Of a stretch of 64,000 nucleotides of DNA, positions 23,731 through 36,153 are shown piece by piece. The position numbers and the translations under genes are program-made. The stretch comes from Gnetum montanum (taxonomy: Eukaryota; Streptophyta; Gnetopsida; Gnetales; Gnetaceae), in contig MNCI01004801.1 of NCBI GenBank assembly GCA_015680685.1, positions 726,237 to 790,236 on the forward strand, given 5' to 3'. Every line of letters starts with the position of its first letter. The stretch's first letter is position 1. The notes below the pieces were generated by a model. The model made no database searches. It worked only from the letters and a program-made list of their open reading frames with translations, and was not told the origin of the DNA.

Positions 23731-26700
23731 GATTATCGTAGGATTTACAACATGTCTATGTATGAGCCTCTTCATTCACCTTTGGTCCTCACCCGATTAC
23801 ATGGTGATGTCATATGATGCATTGATTCATAATGCCTAGACCTTGAGCCCATAACCTACGATGAATACATAACATCTGTAGAGGCACTACTAGACTAGCT
23901 AGACCATATGGTTAGGGCTCTAGATCTAGAGGTAGGTGACATCACCAAAGATTCCCTTGTTGAAGTCCTCATAGCAACAACTAGAGGAAAGGAAAAAACA
24001 TTGAAACTTAGTTCTTTGTTAGAACCTCAACATGCCCAAAGCATCACAAGAGTGCTTAATGAAAACATCAAGACATTTGCATGGTCTTATAAAGACATGC
24101 CAGGCCTCGATCCTTGTTTAGTTCAACATAACATAATCCTCAATCCCAATGTAAAACTAGTTAAACAAAAAGCTCATAAGGTTAGGCCTGAGGTGGCATT
24201 GGCAGTTCATGATAAAATCACCAAGCTTTACAAAGCTAGTTTCATCTAGGCCATTGACTATGCAGACTAGGTCTCGAAAATCATGGTTGTGCCCAAGAAA
24301 AATGGAAGTATATGCATTTGCATAGACTTCTAGGACCTCAAGAAGGTGACCATTAAAAATTAATTTTCATTTCCTAGTATTGATCAATTACTCAATATTA
24401 CGACTGGTCATGCCTTGTTGTCCTTCATGGACAAGTTCTCGAGGTACAACCAAATTTGGATCAATCTAGAGCACTAGCTTAGTACTACCTTCATGACCTC
24501 TTGGAGCAGCTTTTGCTACACCATGATGTCCTTTGGACTCAAGAACATAGGAGTAACTTATCAGTGAGCTATGACGTATATCTTTAGCAATTACTTGTTA
24601 GGTCTACTCAATGATTACATAGATGATATAGTAGTTAAATCCATGGGATCACAAAATCATGTAGATGACCTAGACCTTGTGCTCAAATGTTGTTTAAAAC
24701 ACAAAATTATACTAAATCCTAAAATGTTTGTCTTCAGCATTAAGACAAGCTACATGCAAGGTTTTGTAATATCAAAAGCAAGCATTCGCGTAGACCTCGA
24801 TAAGGTTAAGGCCATCATCAACTTAGCACCATTGGCCAACCTTAAGGAGCTATGAGGGTTATAAGGTAGACTGTAATTTATACAATGGTTTATCACATGG
24901 TTGACTAAGAAGTTGTAGCCAATGCAATGCTTGCTCAAGAAGGAAGTCCACTTTGAGTGGACAACCCAATGCCAACAGGCATTTGAAAACCTCAAATAGG
25001 AGCTGGCTCAACTTCCAATAGTCTACCCTCCACAAGGAGATAAACCATTTTACATCTACCTTCCTACCTTAGATGCATCCATCACCTTCTTACTTTTCTA
25101 AAAGCAAGATGATGGTACTGAGGTCCCTATTTACTACCTTAGCTATGCATTTGTGGGCTATGAAGCAAAATACAATGATGTGGAAAAGAATTGTCTCACC
25201 TTAGTCTTTGCACTTAAGAAGTGGAGACATTATCTTTTTCACAACCAAGTAAACATCATTTGCAAGAGCAATGTACTTCAAGCAATTACAATAAACATTT
25301 ATGAGAGTAGTTGCATTGCATATTGGAAAGCAATAACTATGGAGTTTGACTTGCATTACATTGCCCCTGCATCAACAAAAGGTCAAGCAATAGCCGCATA
25401 ACTTATAGCCTCCTCAGTTGATGACTAAGAAATGATAGATCTGGAATTTCTAGATGAGCATGTCACTAGCAGAAGACAAGTGTTTAATAACTTCTAGGCA
25501 CTCTTACACTTTGATGGCGTTTCAACCTCCCAAGGGAGTAGTACTACTACCATAATCACATTTCCCTATAGGAAGATCTGACCTTTCACATATCATTTCA
25601 CATTTCCATGCACTAATAACATGGTAGAGTATGAAGGTATCCTCTATGTTATCTTAGTATCTTATGACCTAGGAATACAAAACCTATTGATCCAAGGTGA
25701 TTCTTAGTTGGTTATCAACTAAGTTACAAAGGTTTACACTTGTAAAGCCCAACACTTGAAATCTTATTGTGACTTGACAAAGCACTAGATCAAGCAATTT
25801 GCAACCACTGATGTTTAGCATATTCCTCACAACAAAAATGTCATCATCGATGCATTAGCTATGTTAGCCTTAAGCATTGCACCTAAAATGTTCTATATAT
25901 TATGCACCACAGTGGCAGATTACACTGTACCTATCACAAAAACAATTGACATTGCATCCATAGCCACAATGAGCACGATCCAAGTAGTAGAGTGGTATGA
26001 TGACATCAAGTCATACCTTCTATAGGGTGAACCTCTACAACATCTAACCACTACTTAAAAGGATGCAATGTAGAAGTGATTGTGGTAGTACATCATTGTA
26101 GGTGATATCACATTATGTCGACGATCCTACGATGGCATATTTTTAACATGTGTTAGCAATAGCAAAGCATAGATGATCGTGGAACAAGTCCACAAGGGAC
26201 TTTGTAGAGGCCACATAGCACCCAAGGCAATGGTGGAAAAAATCAAATGCTTAGGCTACTATTGGGCATACATGGAGTGTGACTGTGTTTCCAAGGTGAG
26301 GACATGTGACACATGTCAACAACATGATAACTTATGCGTGTGCCACCCACTAAATTGTATACAATGCAAATCATGTGATCATTCCAATTTTTGGGATTGG
26401 ACATTATAGGATTGATAATTCCTATTTCCTTTATAGGGCATAGCTTCACCATAACTTCCACTAAGTATTTTATGAATTGAGTTGAAGCTATTCTTCTTAG
26501 GAAAACTACATTGAAGCAAGTTTGCAAATTCATACTTGATAACATAGTGTCCTATTTTGGTCTAACCATTACTATAGTCACTAAAAATGGGCCATAGTTT
26601 AGCAGTGTTGACATTAAAGCCTTTTGCGAACACTTCAGAATTAAACATTTCTTTTCATTGTCCTACTACCCACAAATGAATGACCAAGAAGAGGCCACGA

Positions 26701-27235
26701 ACAAGGTCATCATCAATCTTATAAAGAAGATGCTTTGTAGCAACAAACAATGATGGCATGAGCAATTGATCTATGCACTATGGGCCTACCACATGAAATT
26801 ATGAACTGTAATAGGTAAGATGCCATATAGCTTGGTTTATGGGTTTGAAGTCATTTTTCCTCTTGAATTGTAGGTTCCATTACTTCATGTAATCCTCTCA
26901 TGCTTCATCAATGAGGCTCAAAATGACAAGTTGAGGACCATAGACCTTGACTCAATAGAGAAGAAGTGCATGTAGACACTTGGTCAAATTGAGCAGTACC
27001 AACCAAAATAATGGAAAAAACAATATCACAATCAACACCAACACCAAATCAAGGAGGGGGCCTAGTCCTTAAGGCCATTCGCAAACCCATGGATAAATTC
27101 TCAACCAACTAGGAATGGCCTTTCTTGGTCATCAAGGGATATGGTAATGGAGCATTCAAGCTTATTGATCATGACAACAATGAGTTTACTAATATGGTAA
27201 ACAACTTATACCTAAAACCATACTATGCCTAGTGC
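23731..27235 (+). pseudogene. Second Tat-like RT, dual RNase H and integrase, broken
   Basis: Collinear with the copy at 9306-12795. It has FAWSYKDMPGLDP (near 24075), RT YIDD at 24616-24627, KYNDVEKNCLTLV (near 25170), second RNase H HFDGVSTSQGS (near 25510), and a zinc-binding part with H-H-C-C spacing including TCDTCQQHD (about 26310). The integrase core after 26400 is badly decayed by frameshifts. Some residues are better preserved here than in copy 1 and vice versa, so the two diverged after insertion or came from different parents. Confidence 0.85.
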
Positions 27236-27239
27236 ACAA

Positions 27240-27754
27240 TGCCACATCAATGACAAAGCAAGGTAAGCAAGAGTCTGCTATGACTATAAACTAACATAGA
27301 TCATCCTTGGGTCATGATGCTAAAACTGGCATCCACAACATAGTTCGCTATAATTATAAACTAGCACAACAAAGTTTACTATGACTATAAACTAGCATAG
27401 ATAGTTTGCTACAACTATAAACTAGCACAACAAAATCTGCTATGACTATAAACTAGCACAGATAGTCTGCTATGACTATAAACTAGCACAAATATTCTTC
27501 TATGACTATAAACTAGCATAGATCATCCTTGGGCCATGATGCTAAAATTAACATCCATAGCATTTGTTTATCAAGATGCTTAAACTAGCACAGCTCATCC
27601 TTGTGTCATGACATTAAACTAGCACAACATCCATTGTCTACTATGATGTTAAACTAGCATATAACAATCTCCTAGGACTATAAACTAGTACATCATGGTT
27701 TGCTAGGACCTTAAACTAGGTCCATGATCTATTAGGATCCTAAACTATAATAAC
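27240..27754 (+). repeat. Tandem array of CTATGACTATAAACTAGCA
   Basis: A dozen or more units spaced roughly 30-40 bases, best at 27350-27520, follow the polymerase at the same place as 12800-13260. Later units carry variant halves such as GATGTTAAACTAGCA. Confidence 0.8.
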
Positions 27755-27865
27755 ATGTGAATCCATTTTCTCCAACACTGTCGTCGTGCAGATTTTGGGT
27801 TAGACTGTGCACCCGAAGACCTCTCAGTGTTTCCAACCACCAACGTTTTCTATCGCTATAGGTTT
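27755..27865 (+). repeat. Remnant LTR 3' end (U5)
   Basis: Matches 34437-34543: AATCCATTTTCTCCA, then TGCACCCGAAGACCTC and AACGTTTTCT. The upstream LTR body is missing, so a deletion joined the post-integrase array to the U5 end. Confidence 0.65.
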
Positions 27866-28184
27866 TTATGCTAGAAGGAGAGCCTAAACCATTTTTGTCT
27901 ACATTTTTGATGAGCATTTGGTCAAAACTCTGGATGTTCTAGAAGGCATAACAAATTCTCAGAGTGTAGCAAGCTCCAGTGTAGCGAGTGTAGCACTAGA
28001 GTGGGCCATTTTTAGTAGTTTTTACACTTAGCATTTTTTCTGCATTTTCATACTTAGCATTTTTTCTACATTTTTACACTTAGCCCTTTTTCTGCTATCA
28101 GCAGATTTAGTCATTTTTTTCTTTGTAGTTTTTAGAGTTGGCCATTTTCTGCAAATAGCAACTCTTACAACCTGATATGTGAAT
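27866..28184 (+). other. Leader before second gag
   Basis: Contains repeated ACACTTAGCATTTTTTCTGC-type units (28020-28110). Similar (T)TAGCATT units lie at 21590-21720. No gene is seen and no clear primer-binding site was recognised. Confidence 0.4.
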
Positions 28185-31100
28185 ATGAATCTAGATCAAC
28201 CTTCCACGTTGGTGTCTAACACATTTGATATCACAATCCAGCCAAAGCATGCTGCATTAAGCCATGAACAATACAATTTCATTTGTGCCAAAATCCAAGC
28301 AGGACTACTAGTGGATTACCTCAATTTAGAGGCAAAAAAAAGACTATAAATGAGTCCACTAGAATGGACAGGAGTACAACCCCTCCTTATTTGACATAAT
28401 CCCACTCGTGGAGTCCTAACACCAGTTGTTGTTCCAACTCATCTATGCAAACAAGCATGATGCAGGGACAACCTATGAGGAAGCCTCAAAGAATGAGGAA
28501 GATGAGTTTGAGGCCACTCTAAGCATGAGAGCCCCCTCCACACCATCTTCCAACAAACACTCCTTATTACAATCCCTCCTCGATTTGGTCCACCCATCCC
28601 CTCCAAGATAGTAATCATGCCAATTTAGCCTTCCTCGCAAGCAACTAATGCATTTTTCCAGTACTATGCTCATGCAGGGGCACCTTCCAGCCCCAAACAA
28701 CTCAAGATTCCTACATCCCACCTGTCTCATCGGTGTTTGTCCAACCCATCCATGTGTGGCCCACTCCAATCACCGCATCCATCACTCAACCATTACATCA
28801 GCAATCGTCTACTATGACACTAAACTAGCAACAACTCTCCACTACGACATTAAGTTGGCAAGCTCCACAACCAACAGTTTTGTCCTATGCTATGCAACCA
28901 ACCCAAGCCCAGCCAATGCAACCAACTGGCACATCCCCTAGCTTAGATCAAGCATTTCAGCTAATCCAAAGCTTGATAGAGGAGATCAACTGACTCAAGG
29001 CTACCTCTTTTGACAACATCTAGGTGGTGGAATTCTATCAAGATGATCCCATAAGTCCTACGGTACCACCTCTAACTCTCCCAAATGGGGTCCAGCTACC
29101 AAAATTCACCAAGTACAATGGAGAAGGATATCCCAATGCACACTTGGTCACATTTCGATCTAAATTCCTACTCCTTCAAGTGTGGCCACATGCCATCATA
29201 TGTGTCTTCCCCATGTCACTCACTGGCAAGGCCTTAGACTAGAATCATGCTCTACCTAAGGCCTCAATCTCCTCTTTGGAGGATCTCATAAGCTAGTTTG
29301 TGACATTCTTCAAGTACAACCTAAAGCCTGAAGTAACCCTTGACCAAATTATGCAAGTTAAATAGGGGCCTCTAGAGCCCATGCCAAAATTTCTCCAACA
29401 TTGGAATGCTGCATTGAACAAAATGCATGAACCCTTAGCAGAGACACACCTACTAGCTATCTTCAAAGGTGTAGTAAATGACTTCATTAAGTCCAAACTA
29501 TATTATCTGGTCCCAAAGTCTCTTAGCCAAGCCTTTGCCCAAGCAAAAACATAGAGGAAGCAACGCAAGCTAGTAATGATCTAGCCTATGTAGCCTACAG
29601 AAACCAACATGCTTGCAAGAAAAACACAATAGTGATAACAGTAGCCACAAGCACAAAAGCAACCAACCGGGGCCCAACAGCTAATTAGCCCAAAGCCCCA
29701 ACTAACAAAACCACCAATGCTAGCACCAACTCACATACATTGACTGGGGCTACCCCAAGACCCAATTTTCAATGCAAGGACCGCTTAAAGTATACACCAC
29801 TACTGGTGCAACCCTCTGAACTACTAGAGCAACTCTTGAAAGCTAGGCAAATTCAACACAAACATGTATCAATAATTACCCACAAAAAACATGATAGGTA
29901 CTGTGAACTACTAAGGAACCCCTCTTTAGAAGTACCAAATGAGCCCCTAGTTCCACAACACTTCAAGTTGGACCAATACTGTCATTACCACCAATTGGCT
30001 AGTCATAGTATAGACAATTGTCGTGCTTTGCAGGATGACCTGCAGAGAATGATAGAATATGGCCAACTGGTGATCAACATGGTGAGTTAATCCTACACAG
30101 ATGATGCCTCCTATGACATAAATTCCATTAGCATAGGTGGTAAGTCTAAACCTACACAACAAACTTTTGTGATGCATGTTCCTCCCAGCAAGGAAAGGGT
30201 CCCCTCTACCTCCACAAGCAAGAGGCCTTCCTTTGTTATCAAAGTGCCACCTTAAGCACCCACAGCATCCTTTGTGGTCAAATTTTCACAACAACTATCT
30301 GCTACGATGTTAAACTAGCATGATGCAACAACAACCACTAAGAAACCTTTTGTTATCAAGGTGCCACAAAAAGTTGATCATACAACAACTCAGCCTAAAT
30401 CACCATTTGTCATAAGGATGCCACAACATGTTGGCCCCTCACCTACCCAAAGCCCAATAGTGGAAAACATCTCGATCCCTCCTCCTTCAAGGGTTAATCC
30501 CACTAGCAACCTGGGTAGACCCATCAAATGGCAACGCAAGAGGACAAATGAGCATCTCGCAACCCCCATGGCCAAAGCAAAGGCCACAACCAACAAACAA
30601 AAACTAAATGCTGGGGCCACTACCCCCAAGTAGCCTAAGCAAACCAAGCCCAAGTCCCCCTCCCAAGAGATCTGTTTCTCAAGCCACATGGATGAAGTCA
30701 AAGCCAACACAACAATGAATGACAAGGACTTCGTAGCTTCACTAACCCAGGTGAAACAAACACTAAAGAAAAAGAACATAACATTGAGTCTGTATGACCT
30801 AGTCATGACCTCATCTGCTAACTTCCAAGCATTGGCCTAGATCTTAGCCTCCATTCCTATTGTGGAGGACATCCTTGTAGATGAGGCATCCATATGTGCA
30901 ATCATGTTGCCCCCTACACTGCAAGAATTGGATTCAAAATATCTATCCTTTCATGATGATGTAGTCAAATTCAACCCTAAACGAGGGGAGGTTACTACAT
31001 CTCCACTATCCATTAGCATTTGTGTTGGGTAGTGCACCATCCGTAGACTGCACGTCGATGATGGTGCAGCAACAAACGTAGTCTTGTACTCCATCATTGA

Positions 31101-31490
31101 CAAGCTAGGTCTAGTATATGAAATTAGGCCAACCAAAACCATGTGTCTAAAATCCTTCAATGGATAATGTGTCATAGTTAGGGGTACAATCAACTTAGCC
31201 TTCATGGTAGGAGAGCAATTCCCCACCAGTGCAAATTTCACTATCATAGAGGAGATGCCAAGTTTCAACATGATTCTAGGCATGCCTTGGCTAGCCAAAC
31301 TAAGGGCCATCTCCTCTCCCATCCACCAATAAATCCACCTTCCATATGAAGGTGGTCATGTTATCATCCATGGTGAAAATGCTTCCTCTTCAACTATCCA
31401 TAGGATAGACATGGCGCAAGTCTTGGAAGAAGAATTCTTTGGTGGTACACCTACAACAACCAATGCAATGCCTATGGCCAACACACCCAA
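28185..31490 (+). pseudogene. Second Tat/Ogre-like gag-protease, broken
   Basis: The likely gag ATG is at 28185 (MNLDQPSTLVS), about 320 bases after the LTR end. Core motifs include LPNGVQLPKFTKYNGEGYP (near 29083), FKYNLKPEVTLD (near 29310), LAIFKGVVNDFIKSK (near 29455) and a YCHYHQLASHSIDNC Cys/His-type motif (near 29980). The protease has DGA at 31070-31078 and GMPWLAKL near 31290. Shorter repeats of the post-integrase motif are embedded in gag at about 28805-28865 and 30296-30320, which may be within spacers rather than coding. Stops and frameshifts are frequent. Confidence 0.85.
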
Positions 31491-32279
31491 ATGAGTGGTT
31501 GAAGCCAATAGCTTCCCAAAGAACCCTAAGCCTTGCATGCCCCCTAATGCACACTTGATTAGGAAGCAACTACATGATCAAGACTTTACCTTGGCCAAAA
31601 ACATGTTAAGAACTTGCTTACCCTTTGCCTCCACTTCCCATGCATTTTTTACTTTCATTTACATCACACTAGTCTACGCATTTACATTTTTCCTACTTAC
31701 TTAGATTAGGAATTTCATTTTGTTCACATATTTTTTTACTTTATTTATGCATCCATCCATTTAGCGTATGCATTACATCTGAAAACATAAAAACTATAAA
31801 ACATAAAACTATAAAAACACATGGCCTGAAAAGGCCTTAAACTAGTCTACGGCCCAGAATGGCCTAAAACTATCACTTTTTTGCATTGCTTTTCTTTCAT
31901 TCAGTCATTTTAACCTTGTTTATAATAGTGTTTCTTGATGTTTTTTTTGTCTAGTTGGTTTTTGCAAGATCTTGTAAGCACACAGGATGACTACACATGT
32001 AGCATCACACCTTCTACAAGCAAAGTAAGCACTAGTCTATTATGACTATAAACTGGCATAGCTCGTCCTTGGGTCATGATGTTAAATTGCCACAACAACT
32101 CATCCTTGGGTCCCAACGTTAAAGTGACACAAGATCCACTATCCACTACGACATTAAACTATCATCCAACAGTCTGCTAGGACTATAAACTAGCACCTCA
32201 CAGTCTACCAGGACCTTAAATTGGGTTCACAGTTTGTCAAGACTTTAAACTGGCATGTAGCTGATCTGATCTGAAGACT
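31491..32279 (+). other. Post-protease spacer with motif array
   Basis: A-rich sequence (31770-31830) runs straight into GGCCTTAAACTAG-type units and then an array of GACTATAAACTGGCA units (32030-32260). Neither the antisense gene nor RT-integrase is present; 3'-UTR sequence follows at once, so this copy has lost its polymerase. Confidence 0.55.
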
Positions 32280-33300
32280 TGCCATTAACTTGGGAGCACT
32301 CACAACATCATCGCCTCCCACCATTCTGGTGATTCTTTTGGAGCACTTGCCATTAGTGCGGCATTCAAAACACTTGTAGCATCATCACCCTGGCACCTTC
32401 ACTAGCTTCCTAAGCACTTGCAACTAGCACAACATTTAGCACTTGTAACATCTTCACATCTGGCATTTGCACTTGCATTTCATGTTTTGTGATTTTCTTG
32501 TCCCCTCTTAGTTGTGTTTGCAGGATGAAGCCTTGGAGGTAGTCATGCAAAGGTGCATCTCATCATGGTGGCAAGTTACCACATTGCTTTGATATGCATA
32601 ACTGGACTAGTTGAGCCACTCAAGAGTGCACATCCCCCTCATCCCTGTTACAGCTTATGCACATCCATCTCTTTGTTCCAATATCCTCTCATCCTCCCCA
32701 TACCCATGATTTTACACTCCTCTGATGCATATGCACTGTGACACACATGGCATTCCCTCCACATCAACTATAGAACCCATGGTTGATGTAACATAATTCA
32801 TCTTATGGGGTGCCTCTATTACGTGGTAAAGGCCTAAGAAAATGTAACATGAATCATCCCTAGGAGAAAACATCTATCCTATAGATGCAATGTGATGCAT
32901 CAAAACAAAGCCCATCTTCTCAATGAGCAAATTGCAGCTAACATTTAGTAGTAAGTTGAACCCAAAGAAGGTTCACCTCATAAAAAAAAAGAAACAACAT
33001 TGCAACTTCACAATTGGCCCATCCTTGGATCAACTTTGATCCTCCCATGAGTACTTTGATGAAAGGTCACCGTTTCAACGGCAAGCTACTTCATGCCATG
33101 GTCACCATCAGCCATGCAAAATTTTCATCTTAAATCATGATCCACTATTTTCATTTTATTCCCACCATTTAAATTTCATCCCCTTATCATTTCTTATATC
33201 CCTTTTCCCCTAGCATAACCTTATTCCCATCACACTCTTGAGCATGGTAAAACGACATCCGATTTTGTTTTGACAAATGACGTTAATGACTTGTCTGCTA
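32280..33300 (+). other. 3' untranslated region of Tat-like copy 2
   Basis: Matches 13261-14368. The shared GTGTTTGCAGGATGAA lies at about 32513. No coding domain is seen. Confidence 0.5.
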
Positions 33301-34543
33301 TGGTGTTTTGTAATTCTTTATCAATGTCTCTCAAGCTCCTCTAGACGTCAACAAAGAGGGGCCATTGAAACACCACAAAATTTTGGGTCTTGACACCGCA
33401 ACTACAAATATGCCTAAGTGTTATGCTGTGCTATTACGCTGTGTTACACACTCTTACGTGCTGCTACACTGCATAGCGTAGCACCTTGCTATGCTACGTA
33501 GCCTAACATCTTGTAGCATAGGATAACACCTTGTTACGTTGCGCTGTTATGTTGTGTTACATGCTGCTACGCTACATAGTGTAGCACCCTACTATACTGC
33601 ATACTATAGCATAGCATAACATCTTGTAGCATAGCGTAACACCTAGTTATGCTGCATAACATGTTGTTACATGCTATTACGTGTTGTTACATGCTTTTGC
33701 ACATTGTTACATACTATTATGCATTGTTACACCTTGCTACGCTGCATAGCGTAGCATAGCATAACACCATATTATGCTGTGTTACGTGCTGTTATGCACT
33801 GTTACACTGCATCCTTTTATGTGACACCAATTACACTGTGCAGTAGATAACATGGTCCCACCGCACTACCATGTGGCACCTAATCCGCATTTTGGGCTAA
33901 CTCTAGCTCTATAAATACCTCTGCATCCTCTGTTTTGGGAAGGAGAAGGAGAAGGGGGAAGATTCAATTTCTTTACTAGCAAGGTAGTTGGCATTTTTCC
34001 ATTGAGGAATTTGGCATTGTGGCATCTTGGCACCTAGCTCTATGGGTGAACAAGACCCAGAGCATACCACACCAACCCAGCAGGCATAGTTTATCACAAT
34101 GAGCACTAGATTTCATAGCCCAACACCATCGAGGCTGTGATTATGTTCCTACTATGCTTATTTTACACTTTGTATACCTATACCCTTTTTCTGGGGCGGT
34201 GCTTCTTTCGATTCGAACTCTTTTTTTGTCTAATTACAACATTTATTCTTTTTGGCATTGTCAAATGCTTAATCATGTCCACTGTTCTGTTATGTGCCCT
34301 AGCACATTTCTACTACTATGCATATTACATTTTCTTTTATTTTAGCACCAGGTGTTCCATTTAAAATCATTGTTTGCAAAAGGGTTATTATACACCTATT
34401 ATGTCCCTGTTTGATCGATAAGACCATTTGGGGCACCCTGAATCCATTTTCTCCAGCACTACCCTCTTGCAGATTTGGGGTTAGGCTATGCACCCGAAGA
34501 CCTCACGGTGTTTCTAGCCATCGACGTTTTCTGTCGTGACAAC
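33301..34543 (+). repeat. LTR-like region T2 of the Tat lineage
   Basis: Begins with the TGGTGTTTT...AAACACCA block (33301-33375). Array at 33410-33840, TATA at 33910-33917 (TATAAATA), and an end region CCCGAAGACCTC...CGACGTTTTCTGTCG matching 27755-27865. The array is the most regular of the set. Confidence 0.7.
33410..33840 (+). repeat. U3 minisatellite with GTTACGCTG and GCATAGCGTAGCA units
   Basis: Units like TGTTACATGCTGCTACGCTG and GCATAGCGTAGCACC alternate for over 400 bases. Many contain complementary halves (GCTACG, CGTAGC), so the array can also pair with itself. It occupies the same place as 14640-15060 but with a different unit. Confidence 0.75.
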
Positions 34544-36153
34544 ATGTAGTCTACCAAGACCTTAAACTAGGTTCGCAGTTTACCACACATAGTTCTATGA
34601 ATAAGCAAGCATGAATACTTCCAATTCTTCATCACCTACCCACACATCATGGGTAGGGTGGGGTAGGGCATTGCACTTCTAGAATGGAGTTCACATCATC
34701 AAGAAGAATACTTTGGAACATTTGCAACATTACTTCCCTTGGCATTTTGCTGATCCTCGAGAGATGCCCACAAGAATTTTGCTGACCTTCTAAAGCTCTT
34801 GCCACCATCACCAGTAGTACCACCCCTAGGCCACACTGATAGCAATACTAGCCTTGGGTATTTCATTATTTCTTGGAGATCTCACCATCAACACTACTTG
34901 CTAGAGTACTAGTAGTAATGTGGCCCAGCCATTTGGCTATCATCCTTTAGCCATCACCATTATGTGGGTTTGGAAGTGTGTTCAACATCTTGGATCTCTA
35001 CCATCTTTCTTGCTTTTCAAGCTCCTATCCTTGATGTGGAGTCTCAAGCACTTGCATTGGCATAGCCCTTGGCCACTTTGCTAGCCTCCCTAGGGTTCTC
35101 ACTTCTAGTGTGGCTACTGGAGATTTTGTAGCTCTCTTTCTTTGACACTTGCACTAGTTTTCCTACATTGGTGCTACAAGCTCTTGCAATTGGTCCAACA
35201 CTTGTAGTACTTGTAGCACCCTTGCAACTAGTAGTTTACTATCATCTCATGTTGTGTGGTTGTTTTACTTGTGTTCTCAACGTTGTGTTTGTAGGAAAAA
35301 GCCCCGACAATGGTTGTGTAAAGACACATCTCATTATAGTATAAAGAAACCACATTGCTCTAATGTGCATGATTGGGCTAGCTGAATTGCTCAAGAGTGT
35401 ACATCCCTATTACCCCACTTTAGCCTGCTAACATTTACCCCTTTTTCCTTACATTTCCTTTCTTCCCTCTGCATCACTGAGTTTGCAACCCTATTAATGC
35501 ACATGGCACCCTCTTTGTATTAACTATACAATCCATAGGCATAACAAAACTCATCCTATAGGAAGCCTCTGTGGGCTAGCCAAAGCCCAAGCAGATGTAA
35601 TGCAACTCATCCTAGGGAGGAAACACCTATCGTATAGATGTGACGTAGTTGCACTAAAGTAAAGCCTATTAGGTGGCATGAAACCCACCTAACGAAACGC
35701 ATCTCGCAAGGTGCAAAACCAAAAGTAGGTTTGTTGTAGCCACAAAAAAAGTAAAAAATAGAAAAAAAAAAAGGGTAAAGGAAATGGGGCAAAACATGTC
35801 CCCAAGCAAAATTTAGCATAGTTGCAATTTTGCAACTGGTCCAACCCTGAAACTACATCGACCTTATCATAAGCACTCCGACAAAAGGTCACAACTTTAG
35901 AGGAAAGTCATCTTGGTACCATTAGCATTGACTTCCTCACAAGCACTTTGATGAGGGATCATTGTTTGGTGACAAGCCATCTCTAATGCCACATCTTGTA
36001 GTTTCAAATTGTTTGCATTTCATTCCCTTGTTATCCCCTAGTGCATTCCCTATATCCTTTACCTCTAGCATACCCTCACACTTAGCACTATTAAGCATGG
36101 AAAAGAGACATCTAGTCGAGTACTAACAAGCAATGTTGATGTCATACCTTCCA
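34544..36153 (+). other. Second 3'-UTR copy between T2 and T3
   Basis: Starts with fragments of the motif array (34545-34580). 35230-36153 matches the 3' UTR at 32460-33300, including GTGTTTGTAGGAAAAAG at about 35286. It looks like the tail of another Tat-like copy whose coding part is gone. 34620-35230 shows no recognisable feature. Confidence 0.45.

Noticed and set aside
34137-34539. Small hydrophobic ORFs resembling membrane proteins
   Set aside because: They lie in the T-rich R/U5 part of an LTR-like region and are not kept in the other LTR-like copies.
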